64,000 nucleotides of DNA from Pirellula sp. GTDB lineage: Bacteria; Planctomycetota; Planctomycetia; Pirellulales; PNKZ01. The position numbers were made by a program, and so were the translations under genes. Below, piece after piece: positions 1 to 8,535 of the stretch (its first letter is position 1; each line of letters starts with the position of its first letter). The stretch lies in contig PNKZ01000004.1 of the NCBI GenBank assembly GCA_013822735.1, forward strand, positions 186,001-250,000, read 5' to 3'. Under the pieces are notes generated by a model. That model saw only the letters and a list, made by a program, of their open reading frames with translations, was not told where the DNA came from and ran no database searches.

Positions 1-469
1 GTGTGCCTTCCGATCGTCGCCGGATCGCGAACTCTCGTTCGGGCAGTTCGCTTCTTGATTTACCGCCATCTGCTGGCCCCCATAACTACTCGATTCCCGG
101 ATGTCCGCGCTTCGACGTCGGTGGTCGAAAGCAACGTCCTCGCAGTAGGCCGTCGGCAAGTGTGCCTAATACGACCCCTATGCTTGGAATATCCCTTACA
201 AGTAGTTCGGCCCTCACAACCCGAACCTTAATCCAGAATCACCCAATTTGACGCCGACCCGCCGCCGGCACTGCATCTTCGTCGAATTTGCAAGCTGTGA
301 CCCAACAACGTGCTTCATACTGCGAACTTTGCGGCGACATTTCCGATAAAGCGAACTTTTCCGATTTCGATGAAAGTTCCGGTAGGGACGGTTCGATAAT
401 ACGGGGCAACGGATCATGCCGGCGATTTCCCCCCACGCCGTCACGCTCTGCCGAATGAGGAATTTCACG
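1..469. other. Leading non-coding stretch
   Basis: No convincing gene is seen. Short open frames on both strands here have no recognisable motif and no good ribosome site. A GATAAT hexamer at 395-400 lies about 70 bases before the first gene's preferred start and could be a -10 element, but no fitting -35 is visible, so it is not called as a promoter. The left end may contain the 3' end of an off-window gene that cannot be recognised. Confidence 0.4.
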
Positions 470-2134
470 ATGAACGCCCCCCACGTTCGCAACGTCGTTT
501 GCTTTTCGCTCGCTATGAGCATCTCCCTTTGGTCGCATGAAGTATCGGCCCAGTCCGGCGGCTGGTCGCCGGATCGCGGAGCCACGGCTTCGTCGTCGGC
601 TTCGAGCGCAGCCGCGTCGACCGCACCGATGCACGCTGATGCCGTGCGTCGGGCCGCGTGGAACGACGTAACGCCGAGTTGGCAACGTCGTACCAACTCC
701 ACCGCTACGCCGCGGTCGGCGGAGTTTACGGCCCGCACTCAGCGTATTCCCGCGACCGCGAGCGGCGGCTCCCGCGTCGTGTCGCACGATCAGGATTCCC
801 GCGCCTATTTCACAACCTCCCAAGGTGCGCGGCCGCAGGGCGTGCCAACCCGGCCCGATCATCAGTTCCTCGCCGAATACAACATTCGCCTTGCCGAAGG
901 AGAGAAGGTCGTCGGCCAACCGCAAATCACCGAACGAGGTCCCGTCGGCGGAACGCAACCGAAGCTTGCTGCTCCCCGCGGCACGCCAGGGGAAGTCATC
1001 CCCGTGCCGGACACAAACCTGGGCGGCGGCAGTTCCCGAATGCAAGATCCCTCGTCGCGCATGCTCGGCAGCGACATCCAAGAAGGCGAAACGATCTATC
1101 AAGACGGCGACGGCTTCCATCAAGACGGCCAGTCGATGCACGACGGAGAAATCCATCTCGATCCGGGAATGGAATTCGAAAACGGCGGTTCGATGGGGTG
1201 CTCGTCATGCGTCGGCGGCGGTTGTGCCGACGGCGTTTGCCAACCCGATCCCTGGGCCGATCCGAGTCGTTGTGGCGAGTGCGGCCTTTACGGCGGCCAC
1301 CGCATCGGTTGCGGACAAGTTGCACGCTGCTTGCACAATTGCCTCGGCTTCCTGTTTAGCGAAGCTTCGGTTTTCGCCGGCACGCAGGCATTTAAAGGTC
1401 CGCTCGATCTCGGCGTGAACGGCAACTTCGGCTTCAACGAAGGCTTCAATCTTGCCGGCGCGTTAATTCCGTTTCCGCGCTGCGGACTCGGTTATCAAGT
1501 CGGTGCTCGTTGGACGCAAAGCGATCTCTCCGGAACGGTGTTCAATTCGTCGGCTCGCGAGCAAGTGTTCGTCACGGCCGGCGTTTTCCATCGGGCGTAT
1601 CGCGGCTGTGGCCTCCAAGGGGGCGTGGTCTACGACTGGCTCACCGACAACTTCTACACCAAGCAAAGCCTGGCCGTGCTTCGTACGGAAGTCAGCTTTC
1701 TCAACGGCCGAGGCCATGAGTTCGGCTTCATGGGTACCTTCGGCGTGAAGAACGATTCGCTGACCGCCACGATCTTCAACATCAACGTCGTCAATGCACC
1801 GCTCGTGCCGACGGATATGTACAGCATGTTCTACCGCTACACGACGAAATACGGCGGCCAAGGCCGGCTTTGGGGCGGCTTTACCGACCAAAGCCTCGCG
1901 ATCTTCGGTACCGATTTCCGCGTACCGTTGTCGAACCGTAGCGACCTTGTCGGCGGCTTCAACTACATCCTGCCCGACAACGGCCAGAACAACGGCGGCA
2001 CCGCCGACGAATCGTGGAACCTAGCGATGAACTTCGTACTCTACTTCGGCCGCATGAAGGAAGGGATTCACAACACCCCCTACCGCCCGCTGTTCAACGT
2101 GGCCGACAACGGCAACATCATGCTGCAACAGTAA
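470..2134 (+). CDS. Secreted cysteine-rich planctomycete surface protein (DUF6666-like, probable beta-barrel)
   Basis: About 554 residues. The ATG at 470 is chosen over the in-frame ATGs at 416 and 455 because a GAGGAA ribosome site lies 8-9 bases upstream and the protein then begins with a normal signal peptide ending near SHEVSA-QS. Residues about 30-230 are low-complexity, rich in Ser, Ala, Gly and Asp. A block coded by about 1196-1345 holds nine cysteines in roughly fifty residues. The C-terminal 250 residues alternate aromatic and small residues (for example GFNEGFNLAGALIPFPRCG and LAMNFVLYFGRMKEG), as in outer-membrane barrel strands. The last part resembles planctomycete proteins annotated DUF6666, which I recall rather than tested. 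Function unknown; likely cell-surface. It converges on the amidinotransferase gene. Confidence 0.7.
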   Translation: MNAPHVRNVVCFSLAMSISLWSHEVSAQSGGWSPDRGATASSSASSAAASTAPMHADAVRRAAWNDVTPSWQRRTNSTATPRSAEFTARTQRIPATASGGSRVVSHDQDSRAYFTTSQGARPQGVPTRPDHQFLAEYNIRLAEGEKVVGQPQITERGPVGGTQPKLAAPRGTPGEVIPVPDTNLGGGSSRMQDPSSRMLGSDIQEGETIYQDGDGFHQDGQSMHDGEIHLDPGMEFENGGSMGCSSCVGGGCADGVCQPDPWADPSRCGECGLYGGHRIGCGQVARCLHNCLGFLFSEASVFAGTQAFKGPLDLGVNGNFGFNEGFNLAGALIPFPRCGLGYQVGARWTQSDLSGTVFNSSAREQVFVTAGVFHRAYRGCGLQGGVVYDWLTDNFYTKQSLAVLRTEVSFLNGRGHEFGFMGTFGVKNDSLTATIFNINVVNAPLVPTDMYSMFYRYTTKYGGQGRLWGGFTDQSLAIFGTDFRVPLSNRSDLVGGFNYILPDNGQNNGGTADESWNLAMNFVLYFGRMKEGIHNTPYRPLFNVADNGNIMLQQ

Positions 2135-2165
2135 GCCGGCAGGCTCGGAAACTCCGAATGCTCGA

Positions 2166-2999
2166 TCAAGAGGCGGCCCGCTTCCAAGCGGCCGCCTCTT
2201 CGCCGTCGAGCCGCAGAGTGAGGCACTTCGCGCTGCCGCCGGCTTTTACGAATTCGTCGAGTTCGGTCTCCACCGTGGCGAAGCCGTGGCGACGAAGATC
2301 GTCATGCAACTTCGGGCAGCCGGTATTTGTGACGACGGTCCGACCGACCACGACGGCGTTGCACGCGAACCGCCTTGCTTCCTCGCGCTCGACCGGAATC
2401 AGTAAGCGAATATACGACTGCAGCACCTGCAATCCATACGCATCGAACGCGCCCGGGTAGTAAATGGCCGTATCGTCGGCGAGCGGGCAGAAGCACGTAT
2501 CCAAATGGTAGTGGTAGTCGTCCGTGAGCTCGACAGGGATCACCCGCACGCCGAGCGATTCCCCCACGAGTTGATGCCCTCGGGCATGGCTGCGAATACG
2601 GTAGCCTGCGAACAGCGTATCGCCGCAGAACAATGCATCCCCCGCCCCTTCGAAGAAAATGTCTTCGGGCAATCGCGTCACTTCGAATCCGTTGGCGGTG
2701 AGCCAAGCCGCATCCAAAGGCTCTTCCCCCTGCCGCTCAACGTGCCGAAAGTGCGAGAGCACGGCCGTCTGCTTGTAGATCAGCGCCGCATTGGCCGTGA
2801 ACACCAAGTCGGGCAGTCCCGGCGCCGGATCCAAAAGTGAAATGCGCGCCCCGGCCGCTTCGAGCGCGGCGCGCAAGTTCTCCCATTGGCGTCTCGCCGC
2901 GTGAGCATCGCTACTGCGACTACGACTCATCCACGGATTGATCTCGTATTCAATCCCGTAGAAGTCGGGCGGACACATCATGATCCAAGGCTGCGTCAT
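2166..2999 (-). CDS. Amidinotransferase-fold guanidine hydrolase (DDAH / arginine dihydrolase-like)
   Basis: 277 residues of the pentein (amidinotransferase) fold. These enzymes attack a guanidino group with a cysteine. Visible active-site residues are Glu117 in FFEGAGD, His165 in YHYHLDTCFC and Cys259 in GGSAKCLTLRL. FTANAA at residues 67-72 carries Asn70, which by position matches the Asn reported to matter for arginine dihydrolase activity in cyanobacterial ArgZ; this match is from memory. The gene starts 6 bases after the stop of the ornithine-cyclodeaminase-like gene, so the two are co-transcribed. In cyanobacteria the same two domains form one protein that turns arginine into ornithine and then proline, so arginine is the likely substrate here. 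Dimethylarginine is the alternative. Confidence 0.85.
   Translation of the reverse strand: MTQPWIMMCPPDFYGIEYEINPWMSRSRSSDAHAARRQWENLRAALEAAGARISLLDPAPGLPDLVFTANAALIYKQTAVLSHFRHVERQGEEPLDAAWLTANGFEVTRLPEDIFFEGAGDALFCGDTLFAGYRIRSHARGHQLVGESLGVRVIPVELTDDYHYHLDTCFCPLADDTAIYYPGAFDAYGLQVLQSYIRLLIPVEREEARRFACNAVVVGRTVVTNTGCPKLHDDLRRHGFATVETELDEFVKAGGSAKCLTLRLDGEEAAAWKRAAS
2168..2200. terminator. Hairpin shared by two convergent genes
   Basis: A perfect ten-base stem, 2168-2177 with 2191-2200 (AAGAGGCGGC / GCCGCCTCTT), with further pairing inside (CCGCTT with AAGCGG). It covers the last codons and stop of the minus-strand amidinotransferase gene and lies 34 bases after the stop of the plus-strand gene. 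There is no T run on either side, so it is a plausible bidirectional transcription barrier or RNA-stabilising stem rather than a classical intrinsic terminator. Confidence 0.4.
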
Positions 3000-3005
3000 A
3001 GTGGA

Positions 3006-4307
3006 TTAGGTCCCGCGCCGTTCCGCCGCCAGTTCTTCCACGTCTTGCACCAATGCCCGCAAAAAAGGCTCGACGTCGGTCACGAGCCCCACCGTCTGAA
3101 ACGAACCGCGATCGTTGAGCTTGATCACCGTCGAAGGGTTGATATCCACGCACACCACCTTGACCCAAGCCGGCAAGAGATTGCCGACGGCCACGGAATG
3201 CAGCGTTGTAGCGATCATCAGGCAGAACGTTACGTCGCGAATGCGGCTGCGCATTTCTTGCTGCGCTACCAACGCATCCGTGATTACGTCAGGGAGCGGC
3301 CCGTCGTCGCGAATGCTTCCCGCCAAGAGAAAGTCGACGTTGTGTCGGACGCATTCGTACATGATCCCGGACTTGAGCACCCCTTGCTCCACGGCCTTGC
3401 GAATCCCGCCTAATCGACGAATACGATTAATCGAGCGCAGGTGATGTTCGTGCCCCGCTTCGACGGAAATTCCTTCCTCAAGCCGCACGCCTAGACTGGT
3501 CCCAAAGAGTGATTGCTCGATATCGTGCGTCGCGAGCGCGTTACCGGCAAAGAGCTTGTCGATGTAGCCGGCTCGAATGAGCCGACACAAGTGCTCGCCG
3601 CTGCCGGTATGCACGATGGCCGGGCCGCCGACAATGAGCGTCTTGCCGCCGCCGGTGCGCGTGCGCACGAGCTCGCGAGCGATCTCGCGAATCGCCGTCC
3701 CCTTCGGCTTCTCCGTCGATACGGCCGAGTTCATGAATTCGAACCCGTGGCGATCGGCCGAACGCTCCGGCGGGATGACGCGTACGCCCGCATGCCCGCA
3801 GACAAGTTGGTCGCCGCGGCGCACCTCGGTCATCGCGATGCAGCGGGCCTCGTTCGTCGACGGATCGATCACGACGCCGCAGTCCATCTCTTGCAACGCC
3901 ACCTCATACCAGTGGCCGCCGCGACGAACTTCGGTCCGTTGATTCGTCGTGCTGTAGAACCCTTCCGGGAACGCCCCGTCGATATCGGCCTCGACCAGGG
4001 TGCAATCTTGCAAGTCGGTCGGCACGGCACCATGGTCGCCGATGGCCGCCAATATCTCCTGCAGGCGCGTTTCGGTCTCCGCGCGAACTTCGATCAGTGC
4101 GAAACTCGGGTCGACGCGTGCCTGGCCAATCGTAATTTTCTTGATGCGAAACGTGCCGCCCGACTGTGTAATGATGTCGAGAATCTTCGGCAGGATCAGG
4201 CTGTCGATGATGTGGCCGCGGACCTCGACATCGTCGACAAAGCCGCCTAACTCGGGCAAAGCCGTCGGCGCGGCACCACGGGTCGGGTCGGCATGGCGAT
4301 GCGTCAT
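3006..4307 (-). CDS. LOR/SDH-domain protein, probable ornithine cyclodeaminase (TIGR00300 type)
   Basis: About 433 residues. The start at 4307 is preferred to the ATG two codons earlier because GAGGAG lies 6 bases before it. The N-terminal third (GGFVDDVEVRGHIIDS, GGTFRIKKITIGQ, SFALIEVRAET) matches the LOR/SDH conserved domain family; the middle has TLIVGGPAIVHTGSG, a glycine-rich probable NAD-binding loop. Archaeal members are reported NAD-dependent ornithine cyclodeaminases (ornithine to proline and ammonia), and the same domain is the C-terminal half of cyanobacterial ArgZ/AgrE. It is the first gene of a two-gene operon with the guanidine hydrolase, supporting an arginine-to-proline route releasing ammonia in the cytoplasm. 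No signal peptide. Substrate is inferred, not shown. Confidence 0.85.
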   Translation of the reverse strand: MTHRHADPTRGAAPTALPELGGFVDDVEVRGHIIDSLILPKILDIITQSGGTFRIKKITIGQARVDPSFALIEVRAETETRLQEILAAIGDHGAVPTDLQDCTLVEADIDGAFPEGFYSTTNQRTEVRRGGHWYEVALQEMDCGVVIDPSTNEARCIAMTEVRRGDQLVCGHAGVRVIPPERSADRHGFEFMNSAVSTEKPKGTAIREIARELVRTRTGGGKTLIVGGPAIVHTGSGEHLCRLIRAGYIDKLFAGNALATHDIEQSLFGTSLGVRLEEGISVEAGHEHHLRSINRIRRLGGIRKAVEQGVLKSGIMYECVRHNVDFLLAGSIRDDGPLPDVITDALVAQQEMRSRIRDVTFCLMIATTLHSVAVGNLLPAWVKVVCVDINPSTVIKLNDRGSFQTVGLVTDVEPFLRALVQDVEELAAERRGT

Positions 4308-4444
4308 GGCCATCTCCTCGCTTAATACACCAAGGGCGGTCGATCGGTCGGCAACGCAATTCTAGGTGTAGGGACCGAATCTCGGCATCTCGACTTTGAC
4401 GGTTCGGTCGGCTGGTAAGCCGCAAATCCCTGCGCCGTCACGAC

Positions 4445-4473
4445 TTCACAGCGGCCGGCGATAGCTCTATAAT
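4445..4473 (+). promoter_or_regulatory. Sigma70-type promoter of the Arg/Asp/His-rich protein gene
   Basis: TTCACA at 4445-4450 (five of six to TTGACA), 17 bases of spacer, then a perfect TATAAT at 4468-4473. It points toward the gene starting at 4560, giving a leader of about 80 bases. This is the best promoter-like match noticed in the window. It lies in the divergent gap between this gene and the minus-strand arginine operon. Confidence 0.6.
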
Positions 4474-4559
4474 CCGTTTTTCTCGACTAGCGCAGCGTCG
4501 CCGCGGGAATCCTCCGCCGGTGCGACCCGTAATCGAGCCCAAAACAACGGAATATTTTG

Positions 4560-5879
4560 ATGACTGACCAGGAAAAGAAGACGAGCCGTTGGGACACATT
4601 GGCTCAGGAACTGGGAGCGGATGCCAAGCCGCTGCCTAAGCGCCCGACGCCGCCGGCCGCCACAACGGCCCCTGCCCCACTACCGCCGACTACCGCCGCT
4701 CCCCCTGTCGAACCTGCGAAACGTAGCGGCTGGGACGAACTGACATCGTGGCTCGGCATCGGCGGCGCCAAGCGTGCCCGTGCCGAAGCGGCGCAAGCCG
4801 CCGCAGTACCAGTTGTCCCGCCGGCCCCGGCGGCCCGCCCCGTCGAAGATCGTCCGCGGCGTGAATCCGCGTTCCGCGCCGATCCGCTTCCTCGCCCTGA
4901 AGCTGCGCCTCCGGCACGTCCGCCGCGTCATGAACCTCGCGTTGCCGATATCCAAGAACCCGCTCGTGAGCCGGGTCCCGCCATCGGCTCGCGCGGACGC
5001 GAATTCGACGACTTCGGCGACGCGCTCCAAGAAGAACAAGACGTTCTGCAACGCGAACGTGATCCGGCCGGCAACGAACCGTCCGGGGATCGCCCCGCGG
5101 GCTCCGAAGGCAATCGCGGTACGGAAGAAGAGCAACAACGTCGCCGACGTCGTCGGCGCGGAGGCCGCGGCCGTGGTCGCGGTCGTACCGGCGACGGCGA
5201 GCGTCCGCAAGGCGATCGCGCTCCGCGCGATCCCGCTCGATCGAACTCCGGCCGCCCGCCGGAGGCGCGTCGCGACACTGCAAACGAAGGTGATTCGGAG
5301 TTCGTGGAAGTCGATGATCACGGCGACTTCGATGCCGACCATCATTCGGAAACCGATGCCGCGGCTCTTCACGATGCGAGCGCAGAGCCGGTAGAAGGTG
5401 TCGAAGGGGATCGTGGCGAACGTGATGGCGGAGGCGAAGACGGGAGCCGGCCGCGCCGTCGACGTCGCCGTCGTCGCGGTGGTCGTGGTCGCGAAGGAAG
5501 TCGTCCGAGCGACGGCCCCCGCAGCCCTGAAGGTTCCTCCGGCGCTCCGTCCGGTACGCGGTCGTCCGAAATGGAAGATGATTTCCATGACGATGCCGAT
5601 CATCACGATGAGGATTCGCCGCAGCCGGATCGCGACCGTCGGATCATTCATGACTCCGACGATCACATCGAGCATTCGGAAGAGCATCACGAAGACGAAC
5701 ATGACGGCGGCGAAGAGTTTCATCAGATCCACAAGGGAATTCCCACGTGGGATGAAGCGGTCGGGCACGTGATCAATGCCAATATGGAATCGCGGGCGCG
5801 CAACCCGAATCCGCAAGGCGGCCACCGAGGCGGTCATCGTGGCGGCGGACGCGGACGCGGCGGACGCGATCGCCACTAA
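4560..5879 (+). CDS. Highly charged disordered protein with Arg/Gly tracts (unknown function)
   Basis: About 439 residues, from ATG 4560. No enzyme domain is recognised. Two related short motifs open the protein: SRWDTLAQELGA near residue 12 and SGWDELTSWLGI near residue 58. Then come Pro/Ala-rich linkers, two RRRRRRR-GGRGRGRG tracts (near residues 195-215 and 300-320), and acidic and His-rich stretches with many DD, DH and HH pairs. The only fold-like piece is the short segment KGIPTWDEAVGHVINANMESR near the C-terminus, followed by a Gly/Arg/His tail. RGG tracts are common in RNA-binding proteins and in the arms of RNase E-type enzymes, so RNA binding is a guess. No signal peptide. The opposite strand also lacks stops, a by-product of the repetitive codons. 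Confidence 0.75.
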   Translation: MTDQEKKTSRWDTLAQELGADAKPLPKRPTPPAATTAPAPLPPTTAAPPVEPAKRSGWDELTSWLGIGGAKRARAEAAQAAAVPVVPPAPAARPVEDRPRRESAFRADPLPRPEAAPPARPPRHEPRVADIQEPAREPGPAIGSRGREFDDFGDALQEEQDVLQRERDPAGNEPSGDRPAGSEGNRGTEEEQQRRRRRRRGGRGRGRGRTGDGERPQGDRAPRDPARSNSGRPPEARRDTANEGDSEFVEVDDHGDFDADHHSETDAAALHDASAEPVEGVEGDRGERDGGGEDGSRPRRRRRRRRGGRGREGSRPSDGPRSPEGSSGAPSGTRSSEMEDDFHDDADHHDEDSPQPDRDRRIIHDSDDHIEHSEEHHEDEHDGGEEFHQIHKGIPTWDEAVGHVINANMESRARNPNPQGGHRGGHRGGGRGRGGRDRH

Positions 5880-6009
5880 GGCCGTCGCCGGAAATTCGCG
5901 GTAATCGGTCGAGCCAGGATTCGCATGCCGCGCTCGGCCGAGTTACACTGCCGGTTCGCGAATTGTTCCGCCGCAGGTACGCCCAACTACTCATCGCGGA
6001 GTCGGCATC

Positions 6010-7023
6010 GTGACACTCTGCTCGCTCGCCCTGCGTCCCTTGACGCTACGTCTGCTTGCGCCCGTTTGCTTCGCCTTATTGCTCGCAGGTTGCGGTGATC
6101 CCGTCGCCGACGCGCCTCCGTCGGGCAACAAAAAGCTCCGCATTGCCGTTATTCCCAAAGGAACGACGCACGAGTTTTGGAAGTCGGTGCATCACGGCGC
6201 CGCCCGCGCCGCGAAAGAATTCGACGTGGAGATCATCTGGAAGGGCCCGGTGAATGAAAACAGCCGGGAAGCCCAGATCAACATCGTCCAAGACTTCATG
6301 AACGGCGGCATCGACGGCATCTGCCTTGCTCCGATCAGCAAAGACTCGCTCGTTCGTCCCGTGCGGCAAGCGAAGGCGGCCGGCATTCCGACGGTAATCT
6401 TCGATTCCGGCCTCGATGATCCGGAAAGCATCGCGAGCTACGTGGCGACCGACAACGAGAAAGGGGGACGCCTCGGAGGACAATGCCTCGCCGAAGCCAT
6501 GGGGAAGAAGGGAAACGTGATTCTGCTGCGTTATAACGTCGGCAGCGAAAGTACGCAGCTCCGCGAAGACGGCTTTCTCGCGGCCCTGAAAGACTATCCG
6601 GAAATCAAAGTACTGTCCGATAACCAATACTCCGGCACAACGCGAGATACTTCGCTGGACGTCTCACAGCGTCTGTTGCTTTCGTTCCGCGATCAGGTGA
6701 ACGGCGTGTTCGTGGTCGCGGAGCCCAACGGCGTCGGCATGCTAGGCGCGCTGAAGGGTGCACAACTCGACGGCAAAGTAAAGTTCGTCGGCTTCGATCC
6801 GAGCCCGGCGCTGATCGATGCCATGACGCAAGACAAGATGCAGGGCATCGTGCTGCAAGACCCGGACACGATGGGCTACTTAGCCGTGAAGACGATGGTG
6901 CGACACTTGCGCGGCGAGAAGGTTGAGAAACGGATTTCTACCGGCGAGTATGTTGCGACGCCTGCCAACATGAATACGCCTGAAATTAAGAAACTGTTAT
7001 ACCCGCCGCAACTCGAAGAGTAG
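6010..7023 (+). CDS. Ribose-type sugar ABC transporter, substrate-binding lipoprotein
   Basis: 337 residues from GTG 6010. A signal sequence ends in the lipobox LLAGC with Cys28, so the protein is probably a membrane-anchored lipoprotein. The mature part is a periplasmic-binding-protein type I fold (RbsB/TMAO-LacI relatives): KLRIAVIPKGTTHEFWKSV at the first strand, GGIDGICLAPIS, VIFDSGLDD, and VNGVFVVAEPNGVGMLGAL. It is first in an operon with the ATPase (12 bases downstream) and permease. Sugars are the usual cargo of this family; the exact substrate cannot be read from sequence. Confidence 0.9.
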   Translation: MTLCSLALRPLTLRLLAPVCFALLLAGCGDPVADAPPSGNKKLRIAVIPKGTTHEFWKSVHHGAARAAKEFDVEIIWKGPVNENSREAQINIVQDFMNGGIDGICLAPISKDSLVRPVRQAKAAGIPTVIFDSGLDDPESIASYVATDNEKGGRLGGQCLAEAMGKKGNVILLRYNVGSESTQLREDGFLAALKDYPEIKVLSDNQYSGTTRDTSLDVSQRLLLSFRDQVNGVFVVAEPNGVGMLGALKGAQLDGKVKFVGFDPSPALIDAMTQDKMQGIVLQDPDTMGYLAVKTMVRHLRGEKVEKRISTGEYVATPANMNTPEIKKLLYPPQLEE

Positions 7024-7035
7024 GCGGGATCGCTG

Positions 7036-8532
7036 ATGTCGGATGCTTCACCTCTCTTGGCGATGCAAGACATCGCAAAACGCTTCGGCGCGACGCAAGC
7101 GCTCTGCAACGTATCGCTCGAAGTGCGCGCCGGCGAATGTATGGCGCTCATCGGCGAAAACGGCGCCGGTAAAAGCACGCTGATGAAAGTGCTGGCAGGC
7201 GCGCATGCGCCCGATTCCGGCACGATCTTGTTTGCCGGCCGGCCGTTTCTGCCCGACTCACCGCACGAAGCGCGACAAGCCGGCGTGGCGATGATCTACC
7301 AAGAACTCACTTTGGCGCCCGACCTGAGTGTGGTCGACAACGTCATGCTCGGGCAAGACCGACACAGGTTCGGCCGGCTCTTGGCAGGCGAAGAGCGGAA
7401 GTTGGTTCGCGACGCACTCACGCGTCTGGGCCACGCCGATCTGCCTCTCGATAAACCGGTTCGCACGCTTTCCAATGCCCTAAAGCAAGTCGTCGAGATC
7501 GCTCGTGCCCTGGTACAAGAGGCGCGCGTCGTCGTGTTCGACGAGCCGACCAGCTCGCTGACGCAACATGACGCACGCCGACTGTTTCAAATCATCGCCG
7601 GCATGAAGCAGTCGGGTATCGGCGTGATCTACATCAGCCACTTCCTAGAAGAAGTACGGGCCGTGGCCGATCGCTACACGGTGTTGCGCGACGGCTCCAC
7701 GGTCGGCACGGGCCGCTTATCGGATGTTTCAGAACCACAAATAGTGGCGCTGATGGTGGGACGAAGCGTCGAAGAGCTCTTTCCCCAAATCCCGCACCTG
7801 CCGGGAAAGACGCTGCTGGAGATCGCAAACCTTTCCGGGCGACGGATTCCTACGGGCATCGACCTGACGTTGCGCCGCGGCGAGATCCTCGGCGTGTCGG
7901 GCCTCGTCGGCGCCGGGCGGACCGAATTCTTGCGTTGCCTCGCGGCGCTCGATCCGGTGCGCTCGGGAGAGGTCCGCATCGCGCACAATCGCTTGGCCGC
8001 CACGCCGCGGGCTCGATTGCTCGCCGGCCTGGGGCTGGTGTCGGAAGATCGCAAAGCCGAGGGGCTCGCGCAAACGCAATCGATCGAAGACAATCTGACG
8101 CTGAGCAGGCTGCAGCCGTACGCACGCTTCGGCATGCTACACCTCGGGCGCCGTCGCGCGGCGGCAAAGCATTGGATGCAGCGTTTGCAAGTGAAGGCGG
8201 CCGGGCCGGGGCAAACCATTAGCGAACTCTCCGGCGGCAATCAGCAGAAGGTGGCGATCGCTCGCGTACTTCATCAAGAGGCCGAGGTATTGCTCCTCGA
8301 CGAACCGACGCGCGGCATCGACGTCGGCACGAAATCGGAAATCTATCGGCTGATGGGCGAGCTCGCGGCCGAAGGCAAAGCGATCATTTTCGTTAGTTCG
8401 TACCTGCCGGAATTATTGGCAATGTGCGATCGCATCGCCGTAATGTCGCGCGGACGCGTACGCGACGTCCGGCCGACCGCGGCGTGGACCGAAGAATCCA
8501 TCATGGCCGCGGCCATCCAAGCGGAAGAATAA
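7036..8532 (+). CDS. Sugar ABC transporter ATP-binding protein (RbsA/MglA family)
   Basis: 498 residues with two ABC domains in tandem, the usual length for RbsA/MglA. The first has Walker A GENGAGKSTLMK and Walker B VVVFDEPTSSL, with the shortened signature LSNALKQVVEIARAL typical of the first domain. The second has the variant Walker A GLVGAGRTEFLR, signature LSGGNQQKVAIARVL and Walker B LLLDEPTRGIDVG. In this family only one site is thought to be fully active. It energises the permease encoded 3 bases downstream. Cytoplasmic, membrane-associated. Confidence 0.95.
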   Translation: MSDASPLLAMQDIAKRFGATQALCNVSLEVRAGECMALIGENGAGKSTLMKVLAGAHAPDSGTILFAGRPFLPDSPHEARQAGVAMIYQELTLAPDLSVVDNVMLGQDRHRFGRLLAGEERKLVRDALTRLGHADLPLDKPVRTLSNALKQVVEIARALVQEARVVVFDEPTSSLTQHDARRLFQIIAGMKQSGIGVIYISHFLEEVRAVADRYTVLRDGSTVGTGRLSDVSEPQIVALMVGRSVEELFPQIPHLPGKTLLEIANLSGRRIPTGIDLTLRRGEILGVSGLVGAGRTEFLRCLAALDPVRSGEVRIAHNRLAATPRARLLAGLGLVSEDRKAEGLAQTQSIEDNLTLSRLQPYARFGMLHLGRRRAAAKHWMQRLQVKAAGPGQTISELSGGNQQKVAIARVLHQEAEVLLLDEPTRGIDVGTKSEIYRLMGELAAEGKAIIFVSSYLPELLAMCDRIAVMSRGRVRDVRPTAAWTEESIMAAAIQAEE

Positions 8533-8535
8533 TCG

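Noticed and set aside
1-251. Two overlapping short frames at the left edge
   Set aside because: Neither shows a ribosome site, a motif or plausible protein composition; they overlap in different frames.
4680-5876. Long open frame on the minus strand opposite the Arg/Asp/His-rich gene
   Set aside because: It exists only because the repetitive plus-strand codons avoid stops on the other strand. It has no domain, signal or ribosome site, and its composition mirrors the plus-strand protein.
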